A program made the translations under genes and the position numbers. Below, piece by piece: positions 12,181-23,175 of a stretch of 64,000 nucleotides of DNA. The notes beneath the pieces were generated by a model that worked only from the letters and a program-made list of their open reading frames with translations, was not told the DNA's origin and ran no database searches. How positions within the stretch are numbered: the first letter of the stretch is position 1; each line of letters begins with the position of its first letter. The stretch comes from Rotaria socialis (Eukaryota > Rotifera > Eurotatoria > Philodinida > Philodinidae): NCBI GenBank assembly GCA_905331475.1, contig CAJNYU010001673.1:1-64000 (forward strand). The letters are read 5' to 3'.

Positions 12181-15100
12181 ATGTTAGTCAATCAATTAGA
12201 AATGGATACTAACTCAGCAGCACCCTCGCTACTTATTGCTGCTCATTGTTTAACAATACGACGCAAGACGCAACGAATTGGCATACAGGAATTATCATCT
12301 ATGTTAGATGATCTATTTCGTGAATTATATTTCAAACCATCGGACTCTACCGCCTATCTAAATTCGTTGAATGAAATAGTTCATGCATTTATTTCAAATT
12401 CCGTACCCACATTAGTATCTCTTTCTTCGCATTATTTTTTTATTCTCGTGCGTAATGCTGTACAGAGTCTTTTACAAAAAGTATGCTCAGCATCGCAACT
12501 AAACTTAGAAGAAACATCTGTTTTACGTAATTGTATTATATTACTGGAAAATTTAGTGAAAAAAACTAATGATCTATCAAGAATTTTACCTTGGATTACG
12601 GATGAAACATTTGTTAAAATAGTATCACAGAGTTTATATCATATCAATAAAATATCAGTAGTTAATAATAATAAACACTTGATCAAACAAATAACACGTT
12701 TATTAAATATGTTTACTGGTATACAAAAACGTCTACCTTGGAGTTCACATCGAGATTTATTTGTTCCATTACTTCAACCAATTATTAATTGTTTGACATC
12801 CTCGACTTATTTACAATTATTTCGAGATTTAAAACCGAATTCAACTTTATTGTCCACAATACAAAAATTCTATCTGATCAAGTGTCCTCATTTTCTTGAA
12901 AGTTATAATGGTAAGTGAAAAATTTCCTGTTGCATTTTCTTAGTTCTACTAGAAAACCAAGAAACTGAATTTTCTTCTATTTCTCATAGGCCCAAATGTT
13001 GAAAAAACTATTGAAGAAGTCCTACACATAATGATACCACGTTATGTCTTAATACTTGATAAACATACAAAAACAATTAAAGAATGGCAACGTCCGATGA
13101 TGCGTTCAATTCGTTATCTTCTTACAACTCTTGTTTTTGCCGAAGGTTGCTTTACATCACATCTAAATAAACAATCACTGCAGTCATTGATTGATCATCT
13201 TTTACGTATTTCTAAAGAGCTTACACCAAGTCAAAATATCAACAAAAGTCCAAAAGCTCAAGAAACAATATTAATTGATGCTGTTCTTGCAGTGTTTATT
13301 TTATTTATCTATGAATCCGATGCGCTTGATTACATTAAAAAATGTAAACCAGTCAAAATTTTTCAAAAATTAATATCAACATCTTGTGAAACTACGCTTC
13401 TAAATGCTTGTATGATGCTTGCATATACAATGGATGAAAATGATATCAATGGATCGCACATGGATTTATCTCAATTGACTGTAACAATTCTTAATTTACT
13501 ACATAAAGCAGTTGAACCAAGTAAACAAACGAATTCGCCAGATGAACTAACTGCAGAAAATATCGATAGAGATAAAATACAACTTGTCGAAATATTAAAA
13601 GGTAATAGGATATATTTTTGATCATTGATGATTTTGTTGAATGCTGTTGTATTTTATTTTTGAAGGTTTGGTAAAACATGAAAAAATTAAGAAGGAAATA
13701 TTAAAACAAAAAGCACTACGATTTTTGATTGAATGTAGTCAAAAATTTAATGGATTAGCAAAACAATTTCTGCTTGAATGCATTTGGACATTATCGTTTG
13801 ATCAACAGGCAGCTCAACAAATGCGTCAAAATTCAGATTTTATTTCAGAATTGAAAAATATTCCGATTTCGACTGTTAGCGATAATCAAGAAAATAATCT
13901 TCGATTTTGTAATAGTTTTAGTCGTCGTCGAAATAGCACTGTGCTTCCATCGAATGAAGTAGTCAATGATGGAATACATAAAATGGCGGATGGACTTCTT
14001 TGGAATCTGGTCAAAAGTATAGTTGAAAAGTGAATATTTGAGATAAATTTTACTATTGTTGCTTCTCCTATTGAATAGGATCTGAATTTCAAGAAAAAAT
14101 ACAACAATCAAACGGAGAAATAAAAAATATTTATAATCAAAAATATAAATACGATATAATGATTTCATATTGCCATGATGATAAAGATATGGTTAATAAA
14201 ATTCAACAATTTCTTGCTGATGAAGATTTTAAAATATTTTGTGAACTCAACAATCCTCAGGGACAAAGTAAGTCAAAAGATTTTCTTATAAGAAAGCAGA
14301 TCTGAGTTACAATTTTAATAAAGAAATCTTAACAGGGACAGTCAGGAAATAGAATTGAAAATTTAATCATATATTTTAGCTATGGAAACTCAAGCTGAAG
14401 CAGTAACTAATTCAGCATTGACTATTCTCTGCATATCGAATTCATATAAACAACATAATCAATGTCAAGCTTTAGCAGAATATGCACTTAATTCTAAACG
14501 AGCCATTCTTCCCATAATCGTACGTAAAGGAAATAAAATTGATGGATGGTTGAATTCGATCGTTGGCAAAAATACGCCTATTGACTTCACTACATCGGAT
14601 TTCAAGATCGCTTCTTCATTAATGGCTGAATTAATTAATCAACATACGAAGAAGAACCTGTCCGATGTTAAAGTCAACGCAATGACACCGACCAATATTG
14701 GACAAACTAATCCATCTTCGACGCCTCTGTTTTTCGATCGACAACAACAAAAAACATACGAATACATCATTTCAAGACCAACAACACCTGGTAGTAAATC
14801 TGTGGTAGTAGATAGGGTACCAAAAGTCTCCATGCATTCTAATTCAATGCCAACTGCACCTGGAATGGTACCCGTTGTGTCCATAGTTTCCTTAGCAAAC
14901 CCGAGTGATCAGATAGTTTTACCTGAAGAATTTGTCAGACGCGACACACGGGATTCAACATATCGTACTGTACTAATAACTAATTGGAAAAGAAAAGATA
15001 TTCTTGATTTTTTCTTTGATTCAAATCTTCATATAATGATACCAATATGTGAATCAATGACAGGTCGAGCCTTGCTTAGGTTCTTTCAAATGTGTCAAGA

Positions 15101-15605
15101 CAAACCTAGCCGTCTTTATAGTCAAATTAATGAAGAACTACGTGCTCGCTTTAAAAGTGTAACTTTACCGATGAGTGTTTACACGCGCTTTCTTATTGAA
15201 GTAGATAATTTACTTGAGTCAATATCCGAAACATATCCTATATTATCTCGTCCATTATCGAGTCAACTCCGACAACTCTCATATACACCTGATAAGCGCC
15301 AACCAACTCCATCACAGATGCAATCTAATTCTATGCCATTGGGAAGCTCTACTGTAACACCTAGTCGAGTCCAGACGTTTACACCTGTTCAATTCACACA
15401 AGAACCAGAAATATCTCGCACTCCTCAAGTTGTTGAACGAACTATTTTTCAACCCGTAACTGATGTCGATGAACCGTATAATTTCATTGTTGAATCTACT
15501 GAGGAACCTGTAGCAATTCTCAAACAAGTTGAACGTTACGCATCTCAATTACTTTTCCTTGAACAAAAAGCGCTTGAACAACGTCTTACGAACGGTTTTC
15601 ATTAA
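12181..15605 (+). CDS. Helical-repeat/TIR/SAM-like multidomain protein
   Basis: Five exons (12181-12910, 12990-13601, 13666-14016, 14079-14267, 14380-15605) join with consistent phases to 1035 residues. Residues 1 to about 560 are all-helical and Leu-rich, like armadillo/HEAT repeats. A TIR domain spans about 585-720: it opens with KYDIMISYCHDD, has NSALTILCISNSY as a core strand, and ends near AILPIIVR. A Ser/Thr/Pro linker follows. Then a compact helical block at about 829-910, starting NWKRKDILDFFF, resembles the SAM-like domain I associate with invertebrate TIR proteins. SARM1 has ARM-SAM-SAM-TIR order; here TIR precedes SAM. By hand alignment, the SARM1 catalytic Glu corresponds to Leu of QALAEYA, with a Glu two residues later, so NADase activity is uncertain. 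The ATG is 2 bases after a CACACCAG acceptor. The donor at 14017 was chosen because the later GTGAAT donor breaks the frame. Confidence 0.85.
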
Positions 15606-16666
15606 AGATAGACATAGACATGATGTTTTCTTTTTTTTATTAGCTTTTTAGTTTTAATTTCTAGATGCATAAAAATAAAAGATACACATCAATAAGACGA
15701 GTGTTTTGAATCAACATGCAAATCTGACTTTTTACATTTGTTCATAGTTCATGAACAAGTAGTATTACATTGCATCAACGATGACACGTATCTGCTGACT
15801 ATGATCATAAAAATTTTAACGTAAAGGGATTTCACATGAGATGAAAAAAAACATTTCTTTTCTCGAAGTTTTCTAATTGAAAAATTATCGTTGGTTACAC
15901 TCTCTAGACGATCTTTTAGTTATGTTCGAAACTATGTAAAATCAATAACTAAAACAATAGATCTTGAGAAATCTATCGAATATAACTTCCTCACGAATAC
16001 AAATGTAATCAATGATCAATCATCTTTGGATGAATTCGAGTAAATCTTTTGGAAACAAACTTTTTCTATTTTAACCTATGAACAATATTACATAAGACTG
16101 GATGTTTTATTAAATTTCTAATCGGACTAATCAATTATCAGACAGTTGTATAGCTAAACATGGTTTTTTACTAAAACATATTCAATAGAATTTGTTTTCT
16201 TTGACTGAAATTTTTGCTGTCGTCACGTTTACATGACATAGGCAAACTCAATGGTAAATATTATCTTTAAAGTTTTACTCGAGGAAAAACGATGACTCAT
16301 TTAGCTACGAGTTTGTTTGTGTATTCTTATACTATGTCGATTGGATAACAGTAAAAATTCTCCTTTGCATCTCTAGCAAGAATATAGAATATATGCTGTG
16401 AAAGTGGGCACATTAACCTCAGATATACGATTATTTCAGTGTAACTCATGTAAGCAGAAGTCATGCGATCAAACACATAACAACTTATCCAATTACAAAA
16501 GATTGTAGAATTTTTATGAAAAAAAATATAATATTACTTTGGTGGAATCAGTTTTCGAAAAGTTATTTTATCTTTAAAGCTTTCACTGCATGAACATCAC
16601 ATCAAGCTGTTTTAGTATGGATTAATACAACCACAAAGCATATGTATAAATATAAATATATCTATA
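15606..16666. other. Convergent intergenic spacer
   Basis: AT-rich DNA between the 3' ends of two converging genes. No gene or repeat recognised. Confidence 0.4.
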
Positions 16667-18074
16667 TTAATTCAATATATAAGTAAGTTCAGGAAATCCA
16701 CTTTCGTCCAAATGACGCTTGAGTCGATTTTTAGTAGCTGCTGAACCTGATTGTTCACGCCATGTACGAAGTAATTCCAACATCTATAACATAAAGAAAT
16801 TTTTAATTCTTCATTTTCTTTTCCCAAAAGACAATCATAATGCACTCACTGCTGCAGCTGAATCATTATTATTCGTCACTTTATAAGATTCAATATCGTA
16901 TTCAAGAAAACCAAGTGCAACCGCCAATCTTGACCAATCTCTATTTGCTACTTGATTTGCTATTTGTCTTAATTGTTCATCGCTAACTTGATCATTAGAA
17001 CCAAAATTATCTAGACTACGTATATTGGATGACGATCCCTGCAGTGATGGAAGTACACTCGCTTCATCAAGTAAATGTGCTGGTATAATATCAAATTTAA
17101 GAAGCTCTTCGAGCTCATTGGGCGGTATCGCTCGTTGAACACCCATAATAAACTGTGACATATTTATTTTAACTAAACAATATTCATTTCTCATTTATTT
17201 TCTATTATTTATTGTCGATTTACCTTGATCGTTTCCTCCAAGTTGTTGCATAAATTGCAGTGATAATGCTTTGATTTCATCCTTGACGAAATAAATATTT
17301 CTTTTGTTTTTATTTTTGTCAAATTCAATAAAATACATACATCTTTGGCATCTCGATAAACATGTTTCAAAAGTTTACTTATCATGAAACTATCAATTGG
17401 TTCACCATTATTAAGATAATGATAGATGGCTGCTAGTTTATCTTGAACAGTAGCTGAATCAATCCATTGCATTACGATTATAAAATTACCAAATGGAATA
17501 CTGTTTATGTCTGATTTCGATCGAGGAATATGTTTCAAAAACTATGTTAAATATAAATTAGTAGTTATATAAAACTATCACGAATTAACGGTTAAATGAG
17601 TTTCATCATATCATAAACTCGCTAACTAATAGAAAACTTTGATTTTAGTGATAATTGTATTAAGTTATTTCAGAGTCCAAAAATCCTAAAATCAAAATTA
17701 TTGCAATGTAACTGTCGTTCATATCTGTTCTCTCAGATTGTAAATATGCAAAAAGTGACCGAAGGGAAATTCTATGACAAAGTAAACTGAGTGTTTGATG
17801 TACATCGTTAGTTTAAAAACATTTCGTAAACACTTACATTTTTCACAAAAATATCATTAGATAATTCATGTGCTACTGTACTACTCTCAGGATAAATTTT
17901 TGTTTGATCCCTTGAACCTGTTAACTGTTTAAAACGATTCCATAAACGTTCAACTTCGACAACAGCAAGTCCAGTTGCGTCTGCATGACTAGTTAACCAA
18001 TCTGCACGATTGGGAGATACATTGGATAGATTTTCAGTTTCACTTAACGGTAGAGTATTAAAAACCGCTCCCAT
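16667..18074 (-). CDS. EF-hand-like plus death-domain protein
   Basis: Five exons (17838-18074, 17341-17541, 17224-17281, 16850-17172, 16667-16783) give 311 residues with matching phases. The N terminus is MGAVFN, a plausible N-myristoylation start. Residues 1-175 look like a calcineurin B/CHP-type EF-hand protein: VERLWNRFKQL, IPFGNFIIVMQWID, then KINMSQFIMGVQRAI. The calcium loops lack a full set of acidic ligands, so binding is doubtful. After a Ser/Asn-rich linker, residues about 230-309 form a six-helix-like block (LRQIANQVANRDWSRLAVAL, later LLRTWREQSG) with the hydrophobic and Trp pattern of death domains. This pairing suggests a membrane-anchored adaptor in death-domain signalling; that role is inference. 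Confidence 0.75.
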
Positions 18075-19500
18075 TAGTATTTATGTGTCAATAAACCTGT
18101 CGAATGCTACCATCACTATGTTTATATCCATATCAATAGCCAACTTAATCGGCAAATAAAATAAATTTTTAACGGATGAAATGTTTTTTAATGAGAAAAA
18201 CACAATTGATTCTAAGAATAATAATTTATTAAATAACCTATTTCTTTTATAATTTAACAATCGAAAATAGAGGGAGACACAGTCGATCGCTTGAACATAT
18301 CATCAGTGAATCGCGAATCACCATCTCTCTATTCAGTCGTTTGGTCTGTTAAAAAATAAATAGTTCAGTGGTTTAATACTATTTCGAATAAATGATCGAA
18401 TCCCAATGATACCAATCGATGATGAAAAATATTACAATTATTAATTGAAAATTTCGTGATACATATTTGTTTCAGCTTTGTCTGAGATTGGTTTTGATAT
18501 TTAAAAATATTTCACTAAACATTTATTATAATAAATAAACCTGTCCTTAATTGCTCTATACGTAACAATAATTTCTACTCCTGGCGTAACAAAAGAACTT
18601 CAAATTGAAAATAATATATAATGAATTCATTTTTATGCTTTGGATTCTCTGTTGAAGATGAAATAAATATGAGACAAACTATTTTATTGGGAATATTATA
18701 GAAGTGTAATTCTTTATAATTTAAAAATTACTAGATTGTTTGTCATTAGATTGAAAAGTACAAAAAAGGTGCTACTATTTTCATTGGAAATGTATAAATC
18801 TGAATTGGGAAAAGATAGTGATTCAAATTTTCAATTAAGAACTTTTTCTTCATTGACTTATTTCGAATCGACTTAAACATACTTTCAACTGATCAAAGAA
18901 TCAATAGGGTATAGAATGTAAAAGTTGATTCTCTATCAGATCATCTTATTATCAAGAAGTGAAGCATTGTAGTTAACTTTTATTTCATAGAAAATACCTC
19001 TAAATCAATTTCGTCTAAATTCATTGAAACTCTTTGAACTTTTTTCGGGTTGGATTGGATTTTCATAAATTGAAGAGTTCACCGAGCTAGCTATTTTCTT
19101 CAATACCGATTTACAATCTGTCAGTCGATCAAAAAAAGTCCTTAATGATAGAAAATATAAACACTAGAGACTATTGACAAATTGACCTTCTCATTTTGTC
19201 TGACAATATTTTATTATCTCTTGTAGACGTCCAACACACTCTTCTATCATTTATTTCTCGAGAAAGAAAAACACGTGTACTTGATTTTCTCTAGATTTCT
19301 CGGTTCATTCACGATTGTATGGAAAAAGTAAAAGCATCTGCTTTCGTTCTCTCTTTTCTTTGACCTCGTCCGGCTATACTGACTTTCGTATATCGGAGAA
19401 AGAGAGAAAGCATACGATTATATAAAACACGTTTGCATCTCTCTATTGGCGCCATAACTATCTTTATATCAATTTCGATCGAAAGGAAATTACAACGAAG
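18075..19500. other. Divergent intergenic region
   Basis: Upstream of both the death-domain gene (minus) and the SWIM-RING gene (plus), so it likely contains both promoters. No gene, repeat or named site is supported. Confidence 0.4.
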
Positions 19501-20666
19501 ATGAGTGTTCGACAACGTGTAGCAGCTAAACGTAAAAATTCTCGGGCTACAACAGTACCTGTCGACAATGAACCAAATCAACTGAGTCCATCGTCATCAA
19601 AACGCACAAGTGCTCAAACCACAACAGAAAATGAAGCAAATCCAGCAAGCGAATTAAGTCCATCGTCATCAAAACGTAAAAATGCTCGAACTACAACCGA
19701 CAACGAAGCAAATGAACTGAGTCCAACGTCATCAAAACGTCAAAAGGTTGTAGCTGAAAAACGACTTCGTCGATATCGTGCAACTATGACGTCTGCCGTA
19801 CGTGATCGTATTGAACGCGCTTTACATCAACGACTTTATTTACTTGCTGCAACAAACTCATCGAATGAAACTGTGTCTCGAGAGTATAAAGTATTAGGAA
19901 ACACAGCTAATGTTTATACAGTTATTATTACTCGTGTTCCATCGTGTACTTGTAAGTTTCGACTATTTTGATCATTATAAAAGAACTTCGTTTTTCTCCT
20001 CTATTTTACAGGTCCTGATTATGCTAAAGGTCATCTATGTAAACATATCATATTTGTTTTACATCGTGTACTTAAAGTTAGTCGTAGTTCTCCATTACTC
20101 TATCAACAAGCATTACTTACAAGTGAATTAAATGAAATTTTTTCAAAAGCTGATGCACAATATAATGGTTCATATATTCTTGCTGAACAATCGGTAAGAA
20201 AACACATAGAATTGATTTTTATTTTCCTATTTCTTTTTTCGAATAGATTCGTGAAGCTTATCATGCTAAAACAGGTGATCCAGATGCGATCATAAATCCC
20301 ACAACAATTCAACAAAAACCAATCACAAATGAAGACGAATGTCCTATCTGTTATGAATCGATGATAAATGATAAGAATAATCTCATATTTTGTTCAAAAT
20401 CATGTGGAAATAACATGCATAAAAATTGTTTTGAACAATGGCGTCAAGCAAAAGTATCTATGCGTGAATCAGTTACTTGTCCATTTTGCCGAGTTGAATG
20501 GAAAACTGATACAAATACAAGTAATACTAATCCAAGTAGTTATCTTAATTTAGCTGCTTATTCAACAACTCATGAATATGATGAAGACGAAGATGATGAT
20601 GATGATGATGATGATGAGGACGATTACATGAATAATTGGATGTTTTTTCGTTATCGATATTATTAA
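19501..20666 (+). CDS. SWIM and RING zinc-finger E3 ubiquitin ligase, ZSWIM2-like
   Basis: Three exons (19501-19951, 20012-20193, 20247-20666) encode 350 residues. The first 85 residues hold three degenerate copies of an ELSPSSSKR-type repeat in a basic Ser/Thr-rich tail. A SWIM zinc finger follows (C149, C151, C160, H162; CTCPDYAKGHLCKHI), split by the first intron. A RING finger starts at C243 (CPICYESM), continues with FCSKSCGNNMHKNCF and ends with CPFCRVEW. SWIM followed by this GNN-H type RING is the arrangement in ZSWIM2 and MAP3K1-type ligases, so E3 ligase activity is likely from family knowledge. The C terminus ends in a run of Asp/Glu from a GAT microsatellite (20579-20620). Substrates are unknown. 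Confidence 0.85.
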
Positions 20667-22198
20667 ATGTTATTATTTGTTTATACAGAGATATATATAT
20701 ATTTAATTATGTTTTTTTTCTTCGTTTAAAATTAATCCTGGTGTTCTTTGTTTTATAATGAGGCGTTCTTATGCTTATTTTTTTCAAATTATTTATTTTT
20801 TTATGAAGGATGAACAAAAATAAATTAGATATAGATGTGTAGAAATTCAAATCATAACAAGTAAAAACAAATCTCAAACCCTTATGCAATTAATTACTCG
20901 ATCGATTATGAAGACTGGTAAGACAGTTTGTTTTCGTTCATATTACAATAGTTGGAGTAGGCAGCTATTCTTGCATTTGGCGTTCAATAAAATTCCACAA
21001 AAGCAGAATAGCGTCAAATATAAAAATAAGTTATGGGCGTAATTCAATATTAAATGTAACTGATGAAGTTATGAATAAGCTATTTATTTCTATTTCAAAT
21101 GAGTGCTTGTTTTTGAGTGTAGCTTAAAGTGTGGGTAAAGTTGACGTTGCGAACAATTCTAATGTTTTGGAACTCGAAAAGTGATAACTACTTTTTGTAT
21201 CGAATATTTTTAGTTTCTTGTGTTTGGCTATATTTGATACACATCAGGATGATTATTGAGTTTTTTATTTCTATTTCCAAAAAACGGAAGAGATTGCTTT
21301 ACTACTATCATCTTGGTAGGATAGGTATCATAAAAATGAGCAGCGAGCGTGTATTTCACATTAGAAGCATTTCTTTTTTTTCTAATAGTCTACGACAGCA
21401 ATAATATTAATCGGTGACATATTTATGTAGAAAAGAACAAAAAACATTTTTATGATTGATGGCCTATATTTCATACAATTTATAAAAAAAAAATCTTTCA
21501 TTGAGGTTGATATCATAGTAAAGTAGCAGAGTCTGACCTCTTTTATACTTATTCGTAAGCACGTTTTAGTTGTTTTTTATTTATCATACGCGATCAATAT
21601 TTAACAGCACTTTCCAAGCAATAAAAATCATATTTCTCTTCACTTAATTTTTGTACAAACACGTACGATTTATGATTCGAAAAAAAATCATATCAATTAC
21701 CATGCGACTATGATTTGGCAGTTTTTAAAAAATCATGATGTATTCGTTGCATCGGACACGAAAGAAGAAGCGAATGAGTATTTGTTTTCATAATCTTGTT
21801 TATAGCAAATATCAGGTGTTTTCTCTCTCTTGGTATTATTGATATGACTCAAGACATTGATTATTTATCCGTTCCTCATAACAATTTATGATCATTCTAA
21901 TATCGTATATTACTTTATGCGATTTCAGCGAATTATTTATTGATGAATCGTTTATGTAGTGTGCTATTTCAAATAGACGATGTAATTTTCACTCAGCCTT
22001 ATGATATTTTGCAACGAATATCTCTATAAGTAAATCGTACTTATCGATGTCGACAGTTGATCATAGAACAAATAGAGAAAGGAAGTATTACTTATCTGAA
22101 TACTTATATGTTATCACAGTCTAAAAAATGACTCCAAGTGTTTTCGTTGATTTCTATGGAAATTTTTAATCAAGTCATATGAAAATAATTTTGCTTTC
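20667..22198. other. Convergent intergenic spacer
   Basis: AT-rich sequence with only short chance open frames. No supported feature. Confidence 0.4.
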
Positions 22199-22549
22199 TT
22201 AATTTAAAAGAAAAATCGCTAGAATCTGTGAATCTATGTGGTTTCTCTCAAAGTCACGATTGTACCTATGTATGTTTTCTTTTCGTGAAGTTCTTTGCAA
22301 TTGAATTAATAAGTTTCTAAAGTAAATTTCCTTTGAAGTCAATGTTTTGTTAGAGTGGCTGATCAGAAATTTAGCGTAGTCTATAAGTAAATTAGTGTTA
22401 ATCGTCGACTCTACAAGTTCTTTTTTCAATATCGCCAGCGACATTTTTTGTATTGATTTATTCACAGAAATATTGTGATAAACGTGCAAACGTTTCGACC
22501 TGTTAGAATTTGATCCCTTAAAGAAAAACGAATTATATACTGTATTCAT
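22199..22549 (-). CDS. Doubtful 116-residue hypothetical protein
   Basis: An uninterrupted minus-strand frame begins 74 bp below the stop codon of the ETS gene on the same strand. A TTTTTTCCCAG acceptor lies between the two, as at other intercistronic gaps here. The product is basic, Asn/Ser/Lys-rich and has no recognised motif. In such AT-rich DNA a frame of this length could be chance. It is listed because its position mimics a downstream cistron. Confidence 0.22.
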   Translation of the reverse strand: MNTVYNSFFFKGSNSNRSKRLHVYHNISVNKSIQKMSLAILKKELVESTINTNLLIDYAKFLISHSNKTLTSKEIYFRNLLIQLQRTSRKENIHRYNRDFERNHIDSQILAIFLLN

Positions 22550-22623
22550 ATCGAATGAATTTAGTCCAAATTTTTATCGGAAAAATGTTACTGGGAAAAA
22601 ATATCTATTTTCAAATTACAGAA

Positions 22624-23175
22624 TCACTGTGTTGATTGTTTGAAACAGAACGTATACTTTTTATTGGTTTTAATCATCAATCCTGTTCCATAATAATATC
22701 GGACGCCTCTTGCAAATGTTTCATAATTCATTTTTCCTTGAGTTTGTCGACACTTAACACTTTTCCAAAGATCAGCCACTCGTTCTGGTTGAAGAATTCG
22801 AAATAAACCTTGGCTTTTATCTACCCATGATACGTATGAAGAATAACGTGAATTTTCTAAAAGAAGTTGAAGAAATTCATTTTGTCGTGGAGGACGTTTT
22901 CTATTTGAAGATGGATCGCAGATTTCCCATTCACGATGATCGAACGGCACTTCATGAGAATTTTCCGATAGTCTCAAAATATTGTGGGTGTCGGCAGTCG
23001 ACGAAGTACTTGACGATGAGTGCGTGACATTCGTATAATCATCGATATCGAAATTTCCGGACTTCAATAATTTCGCATCGGTGAAGGGGTTTTCAGGAGT
23101 TTTCAATGTTGTTCTCAACTCTTCGTATGCTGCCAGCCTTGGATCTTCATCGACGTCGTCATAGTTATCAGCCAT
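22624..23175 (-). CDS. ETS-domain transcription factor
   Basis: A single uninterrupted exon encodes 183 residues. The N-terminal half is acidic and Ser-rich. Residues about 97-178 form an ETS winged-helix DNA-binding domain: NEFLQLLLEN, then WVDKSQGLFRI, then the recognition helix MNYETFARGVRYYY with both DNA-contacting arginines (R156, R159), then a wing ending KKYTFCF. The protein ends just after the domain. It is short for the family and lacks a visible pointed domain. It should bind GGAA-core sites in the nucleus; its subfamily (ESE/ELF/PDEF-like) cannot be fixed by eye. Being intronless among intron-bearing neighbours could reflect a retrocopy or intron loss. Confidence 0.88.
   Translation of the reverse strand: MADNYDDVDEDPRLAAYEELRTTLKTPENPFTDAKLLKSGNFDIDDYTNVTHSSSSTSSTADTHNILRLSENSHEVPFDHREWEICDPSSNRKRPPRQNEFLQLLLENSRYSSYVSWVDKSQGLFRILQPERVADLWKSVKCRQTQGKMNYETFARGVRYYYGTGLMIKTNKKYTFCFKQSTQ

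Noticed and set aside
14017-14036. Splice donor GTGAAT at 14031 for the third exon of the TIR gene
   Set aside because: Using it puts a stop codon at the start of the next exon; the donor at 14017 keeps the frame open.
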